DNA of 52,906 nt, from assembly GCF_007992455.1 (NCBI RefSeq), contig NZ_BKAH01000015.1, forward strand, positions 1 through 52,906, read 5' to 3'. Source of the stretch: Microbacterium saccharophilum. Its GTDB lineage: Bacteria > Actinomycetota > Actinomycetes > Actinomycetales > Microbacteriaceae. This document shows, one piece after another, positions 24,723 to 32,908 of the stretch. The notes beneath the pieces are model-generated. The model searched no databases. It was not told where the DNA came from and worked only from the letters and a program-made list of their open reading frames with translations. The position numbers were made by a program, and so were the translations under genes. Position 1 is the first letter of the stretch. Every line of letters begins with the position of its first letter.

Positions 24723-25523
24723 ATGCCCATCCTGCGGATCGACGACGAGAACGATCCGCTGCTCGCGGACTACCGGAGTCTCACCGATGTGGCGCTGCGC
24801 CGCGTCCTGGAGCCCGAGGGCGGCCTGTACATCGCCGAGTCCGCGAAGGTCATCGCCCGTGCCGTCGCCGCGGGTCACCGGCCGCGGTCGGTGCTCGTGC
24901 AGGAGAAGTGGCTCGCCGACGCGGCAGAGGTCGCCGGGGACGCGCCGGTGTACGTCGTCTCCGACGAGGTCGCCGAGCGGGTCACCGGCTACGCCGTGCA
25001 CCGGGGCGCCCTGGCAGCCATGCACCGGCCCGTCCTGCCGCCGGTGGCCGACGTCGTCGCCGGTGCCCGACTCGTCCTGGTACTCGAGGACATCGTCGAC
25101 CACACGAAGGTGGGCGCCGCGTTCCGGGCGGCCGCGGGGATCGGCGCCGACGCCGTCCTCGTCACCCCGCGGTGCGCCGACCCGCTGTACCGCCGGAGCG
25201 TCCGGGTCAGCATGGGGACGGTCTTCCAGGTGCCGTGGACGCGGCTGCCGGCATGGCCGGAGGCCGGCGGCATCCTGCACGACGCGGGCCTGCACCTGGC
25301 CGCCCTCGCGCTCGCCGACGGCGCCGTCCCGCTCGACGTCTTCTCCGCGGCGCGGCCCGAGCGCGTCGCGCTGCTGCTGGGCGCCGAGGGCGACGGCCTG
25401 TCGCGCCGGGCCCTGCAGGCCGCCGACACCGTCGTCACGATCCCGATGGCGGGCGGCGTCGACTCGCTCAACGTCGCGGCGGCCGCCGCCGTGGCGCTGT
25501 GGGAGCTGCGCCCGGGGGACTGA
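24723..25523 (+). CDS. SpoU/TrmH family RNA 2'-O-methyltransferase
   Basis: The 266-aa protein has an N-terminal substrate-binding domain and a C-terminal SPOUT knot. The knot motifs are LEDIVDHTKVGAAFRAA (motif 1), LLLGAEGDGLSRRAL (motif 2) and TIPMAGGVDSLNVAAAAAVALWE (motif 3). It should methylate ribose in rRNA or tRNA using SAM. Motif 1 reads DHTKVGAAFR where DPxNxGxxxR is usual, a mild divergence. A weak CAGCAT box lies 6 nt before the ATG. Confidence 0.9.
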   Translation: MPILRIDDENDPLLADYRSLTDVALRRVLEPEGGLYIAESAKVIARAVAAGHRPRSVLVQEKWLADAAEVAGDAPVYVVSDEVAERVTGYAVHRGALAAMHRPVLPPVADVVAGARLVLVLEDIVDHTKVGAAFRAAAGIGADAVLVTPRCADPLYRRSVRVSMGTVFQVPWTRLPAWPEAGGILHDAGLHLAALALADGAVPLDVFSAARPERVALLLGAEGDGLSRRALQAADTVVTIPMAGGVDSLNVAAAAAVALWELRPGD

Positions 25524-25528
25524 CCCGC

Positions 25529-25614
25529 GACGGCCGCGCGGCCGACCTGCGGCCGCCCCGCGGCCGACCCGCGGCCGACCGCGGGACTGACCGGCGGCGT
25601 GCCGCGCGGCCGTC
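25529..25614. repeat. Long inverted repeat enclosing an 11-bp tandem array
   Basis: Perfect 14-bp arms GACGGCCGCGCGGC (25529-25542) and GCCGCGCGGCCGTC (25601-25614) enclose four imperfect 11-bp units (25538-25580, GCGGCCGACCC type). The structure fills the gap between two convergent genes and could end transcription from both sides. The right arm runs into the last codon of the SGNH hydrolase gene. Confidence 0.75.
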
Positions 25615-26473
25615 ACTGGTCGACCGGCGGCTCCTCGCCGGACATCCGCGGCTGCACGGGCAGCGCATCGGGGCGCTTGGCGGTGACGGCGTCGCCGGAG
25701 GACTGGTGCCGCACGCGCCGCAGCACCCAGGGCACGAGGTGCGTCCGAGCCCACACGATGTCGTTCGTGCGGGCGGCGCGCCACGTGAGCCGGGGGAGGG
25801 GCTCCGGCTGCATCGCCTGCAGGTCGTTCGGGACGTTGAGGGCGCGCAGCACCATCCGCGCGACCTCGTGGTGACCGAGCGCGTTGTAGTGCAGCCGGTC
25901 GTCGTCGAAGAACCGCATGTCCTGCACCTCTTTGAGCGCCCACTGGTCGGCGACGATGCAGTCGTAGCGCTCCGCGATCGCGCGGATGTTCTCGTTGTAG
26001 ATCGCGACGCGACCGCGGATGCCGCGGAACACGGGGGTGAAGTTCGTGTCGATGCCCGTGAACACGACGACGGTGGCACCGTCGGAGGAGAGCCGGATGA
26101 CGGCGTCCTCGAACTGCTCGGCGACGGCGTCCGGGTCGCTGCCGGGGCGGATGACGTCGTTCCCGCCGGCCGAGAAGGTCACGAGGTCCGGTCGCAGCGC
26201 GATGGCCGGCTCCAGCTGGTCGGCGACGATCTGGCCGATGAGCTTTCCGCGCACCGCGAGGTTGGCGTACGCGAAGTCGTCGACCGAGCCGGCGAGGACC
26301 TCCGCGACGCGGTCCGCCCAGCCGCGGTGACCGCCCGGGCGGAGCGGGTCGGGGTCGCCGATCCCCTCCGTGAACGAGTCGCCGATGGCGACCATGCGGC
26401 GCCACGGGTGCGACGTCTCGTTGGGGGTGAACGGCGGGCGCTCGGCGCTCGCAGCGGCCTCGTCTTCAGACAT
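25613..26473 (-). CDS. SGNH/GDSL hydrolase
   Basis: The 286-aa esterase-like protein has block I AIGDSFTEGIGD (nucleophile Ser), block II in VRGKLIG, block III GGND in FSAGGNDV, and block V with Asp/His in DDRLHYNALGH. It has no signal peptide, so it is probably cytoplasmic. Substrate is unknown. The ATG at 26473 was chosen because GAGGAAG precedes it on the minus strand; the longer ORF to 26944 runs into the divergent helicase gene. Confidence 0.88.
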   Translation of the reverse strand: MSEDEAAASAERPPFTPNETSHPWRRMVAIGDSFTEGIGDPDPLRPGGHRGWADRVAEVLAGSVDDFAYANLAVRGKLIGQIVADQLEPAIALRPDLVTFSAGGNDVIRPGSDPDAVAEQFEDAVIRLSSDGATVVVFTGIDTNFTPVFRGIRGRVAIYNENIRAIAERYDCIVADQWALKEVQDMRFFDDDRLHYNALGHHEVARMVLRALNVPNDLQAMQPEPLPRLTWRAARTNDIVWARTHLVPWVLRRVRHQSSGDAVTAKRPDALPVQPRMSGEEPPVDQ

Positions 26474-26501
26474 GACACTTCCTCGACTCGGGGTGCCTTC
26501 C

Positions 26502-26532
26502 ACGCTAGCGCGTCGGACATCTCGCTTAGGGT
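26502..26532. promoter_or_regulatory. Divergent promoters of SGNH hydrolase and helicase genes
   Basis: TAGCGT on the minus strand (26502-26507) serves the SGNH gene with a roughly 28-nt leader. TAGGGT on the plus strand (26527-26532) ends 8 nt before the helicase GTG, giving a near-leaderless message. Confidence 0.45.
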
Positions 26533-26540
26533 TGTCACTC

Positions 26541-28361
26541 GTGTACGAGGACCAGCAGGAGCATTTCGGCAGCTTCGCCGCCGAGCACCTGTCGCCCTCG
26601 TTCCCGCAGCGAGCGCCGTGGGGAACGGCGCAGCGCCTGCGTGCCTGGCAGGCCGAGGCGCTGGACCAGTACTTCGGCATGGACGGCCCGGAGGGGATCG
26701 GCAAGGGCCCTCGCGACTTCCTCGCCGCCGCGACGCCCGGCGCCGGGAAGACGACCTTCGCGCTGCGCCTCGCGAGCGAGCTGCTGCGCCGCGGCGTCAT
26801 CGACCGGATCGTCGTGGTCGCCCCGACGGAGCACCTGAAGACCCAGTGGGCGGATGCCGCGGCCCGCGTCTCGATCCGCCTCGACCCCCGATTCAGCAAT
26901 GCGCAGCGGACACCCTCGCGGCAGTACCACGGCGTCGCCGTCACCTACGCGCAGGTCGCGGTCAAGTCCTCCGTGCACAAGCGGATCGTCGAGGAGTCGC
27001 GGACCCTCGTCATCCTCGACGAGGTGCACCACGGCGGCGACGCGCTCAGCTGGGGCGACGCGCTCCGCGACGCGTACGGGCGGGCCACGCGCCGCCTGCT
27101 GCTCAGCGGAACGCCGTTCCGCAGCGACACCGCGCCCATCCCATTCGTCGAATACCACCCGAACGACAAGGGCATCCGGCTCTCCCGCACCGACTACAAC
27201 TACGGCTACGGCCGGGCGCTCGCCGACGGCGTCGTGCGTCCCGTCCTGTTCCTCGTCTACGCCGGCAAGATGCGCTGGCGCACCCGCGCCGGCGACGAGC
27301 TGGAGGCCCACCTCGGTCAGGACAACACGAAGGATGTGACGAGTCAGGCGTGGCGGACGGCGCTGGATCCGGAAGGCGACTGGATCCCCGCGGTGCTGCG
27401 GTCCGCGGACCGCAGACTCAGCGAGGTGCGCCAGGACGTTCCGGATGCCGGTGGTCTCGTCATCGCGACGGACCAGACCGCCGCGCGCGCGTACGCCGCG
27501 ATCCTCCGCGACATCACGGGCGAGGCGCCCACCGTCGTGCTCTCCGACGACAAGGCCGCCTCCGGGCGCATCGAGACCTTCGGCCAGGGGACGAACCGGT
27601 GGATGGTCGCCGTCCGGATGGTCTCCGAAGGCGTCGACGTCCCGCGCCTCGCCGTCGGCGTGTACGCGACATCCGCCTCGACACCGCTGTTCTTCGCGCA
27701 GGCGATCGGCCGTTTCGTCCGCGCCCGCCGGCGGGGCGAGTCGGCATCCGTCTTCCTGCCGAACGTGCCGCAGCTGCTCAGCCTCGCGAACGAGCTCGAG
27801 CGCGAGCGCGACCACGCACTGGACCGCGGTGAGAAGGACGACGACGGCCTCGACGACAGTCTGCTTGACGCCGCCGAGCGCGAGGAGAAGGCGTCCGACG
27901 AGCTCGAGCAGGAGTTCAGCTACCAGGCGCTCGGATCCGTCGCGCACTTCGACCGCGTGCTGTACGACGGGCGCGAATTCGGCCAGCTCGCCGTGCCCGG
28001 CACGCCGGAGGAGGAGGAGTTCCTGGGGCTCCCCGGCCTCCTCGAGCCCGAGCACGTGCACGAGCTGCTCATGCAGCGCCAGTCCCGCCAGTCCCGGCAC
28101 CGGCGCGTCCGGGAAGCGCGCGAGCAGACCGCGGGCGCAACGGAGGCTCCCGCTCTCCCGGCCCCGCTGCACCGGACGCTCCGCGAGCAGCGCCAGCTGC
28201 TGAACAGCCTCGTCGGGGTGTACGCGCGGCAGAGCGGCGAGCCGCACGGCGCCGTGCACGCGGAGCTCCGGCGCATCTGCGGGGGCCCGGCCGTCCCGCA
28301 GGCCACCGTCGCGCAGCTGCAGGCCCGCATCGACCTGCTGAGAGCCCGCGTCCGGTCCTGA
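26541..28361 (+). CDS. DEAD/DEAH-box superfamily II helicase
   Basis: The 606-aa ATPase has Walker A ATPGAGKTTFA near residue 70, motif Ia PTEHLKTQW, DEAH-type motif II DEVHHGG, SGTPFR (motif III), and the helicase C-terminal block MVSEGVDVPRL followed by QAIGRFVRARR. It resembles the SSL2/XPB-like actinobacterial helicases with an added acidic, coiled C-terminal region of about 150 residues. Role unknown, possibly DNA repair or RNA remodelling. GTG 26541 is preferred over the upstream ATG at 26370, which would overlap the divergent gene. Confidence 0.87.
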   Translation: MYEDQQEHFGSFAAEHLSPSFPQRAPWGTAQRLRAWQAEALDQYFGMDGPEGIGKGPRDFLAAATPGAGKTTFALRLASELLRRGVIDRIVVVAPTEHLKTQWADAAARVSIRLDPRFSNAQRTPSRQYHGVAVTYAQVAVKSSVHKRIVEESRTLVILDEVHHGGDALSWGDALRDAYGRATRRLLLSGTPFRSDTAPIPFVEYHPNDKGIRLSRTDYNYGYGRALADGVVRPVLFLVYAGKMRWRTRAGDELEAHLGQDNTKDVTSQAWRTALDPEGDWIPAVLRSADRRLSEVRQDVPDAGGLVIATDQTAARAYAAILRDITGEAPTVVLSDDKAASGRIETFGQGTNRWMVAVRMVSEGVDVPRLAVGVYATSASTPLFFAQAIGRFVRARRRGESASVFLPNVPQLLSLANELERERDHALDRGEKDDDGLDDSLLDAAEREEKASDELEQEFSYQALGSVAHFDRVLYDGREFGQLAVPGTPEEEEFLGLPGLLEPEHVHELLMQRQSRQSRHRRVREAREQTAGATEAPALPAPLHRTLREQRQLLNSLVGVYARQSGEPHGAVHAELRRICGGPAVPQATVAQLQARIDLLRARVRS

Positions 28362-28469
28362 CCCCGGAGCGGGTTCGGAGCTCCGAAATGCTGGCAATCC
28401 CGGCATTCCGGCGGGCCCGTCCGCGCCCCGCCGGTAGCGTGAATCGACCGATCGAGAGTGTGGAGAAGC
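28362..28469 (+). promoter_or_regulatory. Upstream region of the VIT1/ferritin-like gene
   Basis: A perfect 14-bp palindrome, TTCGGAGCTCCGAA (28374-28387), is followed by a second short inverted repeat and a -10-like TAGCGT (28435-28440), about 29 nt before the GTG. A metal-responsive or other regulator might bind the palindrome. No known metal-box consensus is recognised. Confidence 0.35.
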
Positions 28470-29558
28470 GTGAACGACCCCCGGATGCCGACTGCCGGCG
28501 ACCGCCGACGCTGGGCGCAGTACCTCGTGGACGAACGCTCCGAAGCACGCGTGTACCGCGACCTCGCCGCCCGCCGGAGCGGAGAGGAGCGGGAGATCCT
28601 CCTCGCCCTCGCCGAGGCCGAGGGCAGGCACGAGGCGCACTGGCTCGACCTGCTGGGCGAGGAGCCGGCGCGCCTCCCCGCCCCGAGCATCGGCACGCGC
28701 CTCCTCGGCTGGATGGCCCGCCGGTTCGGGTCGATCTTCGTGCTCGCGCTCGCGCAGAACGCCGAGGACCGTTCCCCCTATGAGGCGGAGCCGTTCGCGA
28801 CGGCCCGAATGGCCGCCGACGAGAAGATCCACCGCGAGGTCGTCCGCGGCCTCGCCGCGCGCGGCCGCCGCCGGCTCTCCGGCACGTTCCGCGCCGCGGT
28901 GTTCGGCGCGAACGACGGCCTGGTCTCGAACCTCGCGCTCGTCATGGGTATCGGAGCCACCGGGGTCGCGCCGCACTTCGTGCTCTTCAGCGGCATCGCG
29001 GGGCTCCTCGCCGGCGCGCTGTCGATGGGGGCGGGGGAGTTCGTCTCGGTCCGCTCGCAGCGGGAGATGCTCACCGCCACGGAGCCCAGCGACTACGCCG
29101 CCGACGTGCTCTCCGACCTCGATCTCGACGCCAACGAGCTCGCCCTCGTGTACCGCACCCGCGGGATGCCGCTGGAGGATGCCCTCGAGCGCGCGCGGCG
29201 TGTCGTGGGGGCGGCCCAGGGAGCCGACCTGCCCGCCCCGCACCGGACGACGGCGGCGGACGGCGACGACCACGAGGTCGTCGGCGGGGCCCTCGGCGCC
29301 GCCGTGTCGAGCTTCCTGTTCTTCGCCTCCGGCGCCGTGATCCCGGTGCTGCCGTGGATCTTCGGGCTCTCCGGCCTCGCCGCCGTGATCACCGCGCTCG
29401 TCCTGGTCGGCCTCGCACTGCTCCTCACCGGTGCCGCCGTCGGGCTCCTCTCCGGTGGTCCGCCGCTGCGCCGCGGTCTCCGCCAGCTCGCGATCGGCTT
29501 CGGTGCCGCCGGGGTCACGTATCTGCTGGGCCTGCTGTTCGGCGTGTCCGTCGCCTGA
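28470..29558 (+). CDS. MbfA-like protein: ferritin-like domain fused to VIT1/CCC1 transporter
   Basis: The 362-aa product joins an N-terminal rubrerythrin/ferritin-like helical domain (about residues 15-130) to a C-terminal VIT1/CCC1 membrane domain. The N-terminal domain has Glu and His in DERSEARVYRDLA and EAEGRHEAHW and later DEKIHREV. The membrane domain has FGANDGLVSNLALVMG and SMGAGEFVSVRSQRE and about five membrane segments. Proteobacterial MbfA proteins of this architecture export iron and lower peroxide stress. Iron or manganese export is the likely role here. GTG 28470 is preceded by GGAGAA; GTG 28458 lies upstream of it. Confidence 0.87.
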   Translation: MNDPRMPTAGDRRRWAQYLVDERSEARVYRDLAARRSGEEREILLALAEAEGRHEAHWLDLLGEEPARLPAPSIGTRLLGWMARRFGSIFVLALAQNAEDRSPYEAEPFATARMAADEKIHREVVRGLAARGRRRLSGTFRAAVFGANDGLVSNLALVMGIGATGVAPHFVLFSGIAGLLAGALSMGAGEFVSVRSQREMLTATEPSDYAADVLSDLDLDANELALVYRTRGMPLEDALERARRVVGAAQGADLPAPHRTTAADGDDHEVVGGALGAAVSSFLFFASGAVIPVLPWIFGLSGLAAVITALVLVGLALLLTGAAVGLLSGGPPLRRGLRQLAIGFGAAGVTYLLGLLFGVSVA

Positions 29559-29589
29559 CGCCGCCGATTCTGCGCGCCCGCCGGAACGT

Positions 29590-29595
29590 GATAAT
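29590..29595 (+). promoter_or_regulatory. Candidate -10 box of tRNA-Leu
   Basis: GATAAT, within an extended TGATAAT context, lies 35 nt upstream of the tRNA 5' end. No clear -35 is visible. Confidence 0.4.
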
Positions 29596-29630
29596 GTCGA
29601 TCTTCGGTTGGAGACAACCACACACCCAAT

Positions 29631-29715
29631 GCGCGGGTGGCGGAATAGGTAGACGCGCTAGCTTGAGGTGCTAGTGCCCGTATAGGGCGTGGGGGTTCAA
29701 GTCCCCCCTCGCGCA
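29631..29715 (+). tRNA. tRNA-Leu (anticodon GAG)
   Basis: All arms fold. The acceptor is GCGCGGG with CTCGCGC and the discriminator base A is at 29715. The anticodon stem CTAGC/GCTAG has loop TTGAGGT, with anticodon GAG at 29665-29667 reading CUC/CUU. A long variable arm (TGCCC...GGGC) is diagnostic of a class II leucine tRNA. The T-arm is GGGGG/CCCCC around TTCAAGT. A CCA end is not encoded. A strong terminator follows. Confidence 0.96.
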
Positions 29716-29720
29716 CAGAG

Positions 29721-29748
29721 GAACAGGGTCCCGAAAGGGGCCCTGTTC
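29721..29748 (+). terminator. Intrinsic terminator of tRNA-Leu
   Basis: Stem GAACAGGGTCCC (29721-29732) with GGGGCCCTGTTC (29737-29748) forms 12 pairs, one of them T-G, with a GAAA tetraloop. It is followed by TCGTTTTC, a recognisable U-rich tail. Confidence 0.92.
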
Positions 29749-29777
29749 TCGTTTTCGGAGCGCCCCGCAGGGAAAGG

Positions 29778-29783
29778 TAGCGT
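29778..29783 (+). promoter_or_regulatory. Leaderless -10 box of the M20 peptidase gene
   Basis: TAGCGT ends 7 nt before the ATG at 29791, just past the tRNA terminator. Confidence 0.55.
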
Positions 29784-29790
29784 GGACGGC

Positions 29791-31089
29791 ATGCCCGACA
29801 CCGCCGACCTTCCCGAGGTCGCCCGCATCGCCCGCGACCTCATCCGGTTCGACACGACGAACTACGGCGAGGGCCGCGCGAAGGGCGAGCGTGAGGCGGC
29901 CGAATACGTCGGCGCGTACCTCGAATCGCTCGGGCTGCGGCCGGAGTACTACGAGCCGATCCCGCGGCGCACGAACGTCGCGGCGCGCATCCCCGGCCGC
30001 GACCGCGACAAGCCCGCCCTCGTCCTGCACGGGCACCTCGACGTCGTGCCCGCGGTCGCCGAGGACTGGAGCGTCGACCCGTTCGCGGGTGTCGTCCGGG
30101 ACGGGATGCTGTGGGGCCGCGGGGCCGTGGACATGAAGGACATGGACGCCATGATCCTCACCTCGGTCGCCGACATCCTCCGCGCCGGTGAGCAGCCGGC
30201 GCGCGACATCGTCGTCGCGTTCTTCGCCGACGAGGAGAACGGCGGGGTGGAGGGCTCGCAGCTCGTCGTCCGCGACCGGCCGGAGTGGTTCGCCGGCGCG
30301 ACCGAGGCCATCAGCGAGGTCGGCGGCTACTCGATCTCCGTCGGCGACCGCCGCGCCTATTTGCTGCAGGTGGGGGAGAAGTCCCTCGTCTGGCTGCGGC
30401 TGCACGCCACCGGCGTCGCCGGCCACGGCAGCCGGCACCACCCGGAGAACGCCGTCACGCGCCTCGCCGAGGCCGTCGCCAAGCTCGGGCGCACCGCGTG
30501 GCCCATGGAGCTCACGGCCACGACCCGCGAGCTCGTCGAGGCCCTCGCCCGCCTCAGCGGCGGCGACCCCGCCGACCCCGATGCCCTCGCCGACGCGACC
30601 GGGCCGGCAGCGGCGTTCCTGCGCTCCACCTTCCGCACGACGGCGAACCCCACGGGGCTCACCGCCGGGTACAAGCACAACGTGATCCCGGACGCCGCGA
30701 CCGCCGCGATCGACGTCCGCACGCTCCCCGGTCAGGAGGATCTCGTCATCGCCGAGATCCGGCGCATCGTCGGCGACGACATCCGGCTCGAAGTCGCGCA
30801 CCGCGACATCGGTCTCGAGGTGCCCTTCTCGGGCGCGCTCGTGGATGCGATGGTCGCCGCGCTCGGCCGTCACGACCCCGGCGTCCCCGTCGTGCCGTAC
30901 CTGCTGGGCGCGGGCACCGACAACAAGGCGCTGGCCGAGCTCGGCATCGCCGGCTTCGGCTTCGCCCCGCTGCAGCTTCCCGCCGACATGGACTTCACCG
31001 GCATGTTCCACGGCGTCGACGAGCGGGTCCCCATCGAATCGCTCCGCTTCGGGCAGCGCGTGCTGACCGACCTCCTCCGCACGTACTGA
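29791..31089 (+). CDS. M20/M25/M40 family metallopeptidase
   Basis: The 432-aa dizinc hydrolase has LHGHLDVVP (first metal His and Asp), WGRGAVDMKDMDAM (bridging Asp), and FADEENGG (catalytic and metal Glu), with a dimerisation/lid domain in the middle and a C-terminal His in MFHGVDERVP. Family members cleave dipeptides, acetylated amino acids or succinyl-diaminopimelate. This one lacks features that would name a substrate. Transcription is isolated from the tRNA by the terminator, and uppP follows 9 bp later. Confidence 0.9.
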   Translation: MPDTADLPEVARIARDLIRFDTTNYGEGRAKGEREAAEYVGAYLESLGLRPEYYEPIPRRTNVAARIPGRDRDKPALVLHGHLDVVPAVAEDWSVDPFAGVVRDGMLWGRGAVDMKDMDAMILTSVADILRAGEQPARDIVVAFFADEENGGVEGSQLVVRDRPEWFAGATEAISEVGGYSISVGDRRAYLLQVGEKSLVWLRLHATGVAGHGSRHHPENAVTRLAEAVAKLGRTAWPMELTATTRELVEALARLSGGDPADPDALADATGPAAAFLRSTFRTTANPTGLTAGYKHNVIPDAATAAIDVRTLPGQEDLVIAEIRRIVGDDIRLEVAHRDIGLEVPFSGALVDAMVAALGRHDPGVPVVPYLLGAGTDNKALAELGIAGFGFAPLQLPADMDFTGMFHGVDERVPIESLRFGQRVLTDLLRTY

Positions 31090-31098
31090 AAGGCGAGA

Positions 31099-31932
31099 AT
31101 GCACCTCCTCGAGGCGATCATCCTCGGACTCCTGCAGGGTCTGACCGAGTTCCTCCCGATCTCATCCAGCGCGCACCTGCGGATCGCGGGAGAGTTCCTC
31201 CCGTCGGCCCAGGATCCCGGCGCCACCTTCACCGCGATCACGCAGATCGGCACGGAGCTCGCGGTCCTCGTGTACTTCTGGCATCGGATCGTGCGCATCA
31301 TCACGCAGTGGTTCCGCTCGCTCACCGGGGCCGTGCCGCGCAACGACCCGGACGCCCGCATGGGCTGGATCGTCATCATCGGGACGATCCCGATCGGCGT
31401 GCTCGGCTTCCTCTTCCAGGACGTCATCCGGGACACCTTCCGCAACCTCTGGCTCGTCGCGATCGTCCTGATCGTCTTCGGCCTGATCCTCGGTGGCGCC
31501 GACGCCCTCGGTCGCCGCACCCGCACCGAGGCCGACCTGACCTACCCGCACGGGCTGGCGCTCGGCTTCGCGCAGGCGCTCGCCCTCATCCCGGGCGTCT
31601 CGCGCTCCGGCGCGACCACGACGATGGGCCTCGCCCTCGGGTACACCCGCCCCGCCGCGGCCGAGGTCGCGTTCCTCCTCGCCGTGCCCGCCGTGTTCGG
31701 CAGCGGACTCTACGAGCTGCTGCAGGCCATCCGGGAGCCCGGCGCAGCGGTGTTCACGCTGGGGGAGACCGCCGCCGCGACCGTCGTCGCGTTCGCGGTC
31801 GGCTTCGCGGTCATCGCGTACCTCATGCGCTACCTCAAGAAGGGCAGCTTCCTGCCGTTCGTGATCTACCGGCTCGTGCTGGGCGTCGTGCTCATCGTGC
31901 TGCTCGCGACGGGCGTCCTGCAGGCGTTCTGA
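31099..31932 (+). CDS. uppP: Undecaprenyl-diphosphatase UppP (BacA)
   Basis: Dephosphorylates undecaprenyl diphosphate so that the lipid carrier can be reused in cell-wall synthesis, and overproduction gives bacitracin resistance. The 277-aa integral membrane protein carries both conserved motifs: [14 protein letters not shown] near residue 17 (with the catalytic Glu) and [17 protein letters not shown] near residue 168. About eight membrane helices are evident. It lies 9 bp after the M20 gene with a weak AAAGGCGAG ribosome site, so the two are probably co-transcribed. Confidence 0.95.
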   Translation: MHLLEAIILGLLQGLTEFLPISSSAHLRIAGEFLPSAQDPGATFTAITQIGTELAVLVYFWHRIVRIITQWFRSLTGAVPRNDPDARMGWIVIIGTIPIGVLGFLFQDVIRDTFRNLWLVAIVLIVFGLILGGADALGRRTRTEADLTYPHGLALGFAQALALIPGVSRSGATTTMGLALGYTRPAAAEVAFLLAVPAVFGSGLYELLQAIREPGAAVFTLGETAAATVVAFAVGFAVIAYLMRYLKKGSFLPFVIYRLVLGVVLIVLLATGVLQAF

Positions 31933-31944
31933 CGACAGGCCGGG

Positions 31945-32805
31945 TCAGCGGCGCGGCTCGTCGCGGCCCGGCTTCGACGGGCCGTCGCCGCCGCGCCGCA
32001 GATACTTCTCGAACTCCTGCGCGATCGCGTCGCCGGACGCCTCGGGGGAGTCCCACGTGTCGCGGGTGCGCTCGAGCTGGCGGATGTACTCCGTCATCTC
32101 CTCGTCATCGGCGGCCGCGGCATCGATCGACGCCTCCCAGGCGAGCGCCTCGGCGGGCAGCTCGCCGCGCGCGATCGGGCTTCCGGTGAGCTCGGTGAGC
32201 TTGTCCAGGAGCGCCAGCGTCGCCTTCGGCGACGTGGTGTGCCCGGCGACGTAGTGCGGGACGCTCGCCCAGAGGGCCGCCGTCGGGATGCCGGCCTCCT
32301 CGGCGGCGGCTGCCAGCACGCTCAGGATGCCGACGGGCCCCTCGTAGGTGGAGCGCTCGAGTCCGAGCTCGGTGCGCAGCCGCTCGTTGTCGCTGCCGGC
32401 GAAGACCGAGATGGGGCGGGTGTGCGGAACGTCGGACATCATCGAGCCGAGTGCGACGAGGCCGGTGATGTCCTCGCTGAGCGCCGCATCGATGAATTCG
32501 GCGGCGAACGCCTGCCAGGCGCGCGCCGGCTCGACCCCGTTCAGGAGCCACAGCCGGGTGCCTTCGCCCGGCGCGGGACGCCACAGGGTCGCCTCCGGCC
32601 AGACGAGCGACCGCGTGCCGTCGGCATCCAGCCGCGCCTGCGGGCGGGTGTACTGGTAGTCGAAGTACAGCTCCGGGTCGACCGAGAGGACCGGCTCGTA
32701 TTCGTTCGCGGCGCGCAGGCGCGCGGCGGCGGCCGAGGCCGCCTCTCCGGCATCGTTCCAGCCGTCGAAGGCGACCACGAGGACGCGCTGACCCAGACTG
32801 TCCAC
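31945..32805 (-). CDS. PAC2 family protein
   Basis: The 286-aa product belongs to the PAC2 (proteasome assembly chaperone 2-like) family, with VLVVAFDGWNDAGEAAS at the N-terminus, LGSMMSDVPHTRP in the middle and WASVPHYVAGHTTSPKA near residue 190. The bacterial function is unknown, although the family is named for a eukaryotic proteasome chaperone. GTG at 32805 follows GGAAGGAGCGG on the minus strand; the ORF continues upstream to 32967 without a ribosome site. Its family is notable given the missing proteasome genes nearby. Confidence 0.88.
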   Translation of the reverse strand: MDSLGQRVLVVAFDGWNDAGEAASAAAARLRAANEYEPVLSVDPELYFDYQYTRPQARLDADGTRSLVWPEATLWRPAPGEGTRLWLLNGVEPARAWQAFAAEFIDAALSEDITGLVALGSMMSDVPHTRPISVFAGSDNERLRTELGLERSTYEGPVGILSVLAAAAEEAGIPTAALWASVPHYVAGHTTSPKATLALLDKLTELTGSPIARGELPAEALAWEASIDAAAADDEEMTEYIRQLERTRDTWDSPEASGDAIAQEFEKYLRRGGDGPSKPGRDEPRR

Positions 32806-32836
32806 CCCGCTCCTTCCGTCGCTGTGCGGTCCACCC

Positions 32837-32842
32837 ACGATA
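32837..32842 (-). promoter_or_regulatory. Candidate -10 box of the PAC2 gene
   Basis: TATCGT on the minus strand, about 31 nt upstream of the GTG, leaving room for the Shine-Dalgarno in the leader. Confidence 0.4.
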
Positions 32843-32896
32843 CGCCCGGGGAGGCTCATGCGGGCCCGGGCGCGGTCGCGGCGCGACCGCGCTGGG

Positions 32897-32902
32897 TAGC
32901 AT
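32897..32902 (+). promoter_or_regulatory. Leaderless -10 box of the HAD gene
   Basis: TAGCAT ends 6 nt before the GTG at 32909. Confidence 0.5.
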
Positions 32903-32908
32903 GGGGCA

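Noticed and set aside
23678..27832. A very long plus-strand open frame (1384 codons) spanning several genes
   Set aside because: It lies antisense to, or out of frame with, the histidine phosphatase, sirtuin, methyltransferase and SGNH genes. Its composition is Arg/Ala/Gly/Pro-rich without domains, as expected for shadow frames in high-GC DNA.
26535..29621. A 1028-codon minus-strand open frame opposite the helicase and VIT1-fusion genes
   Set aside because: The plus-strand genes have clear helicase and VIT1 motifs, and this frame has no recognisable domain or start signals.
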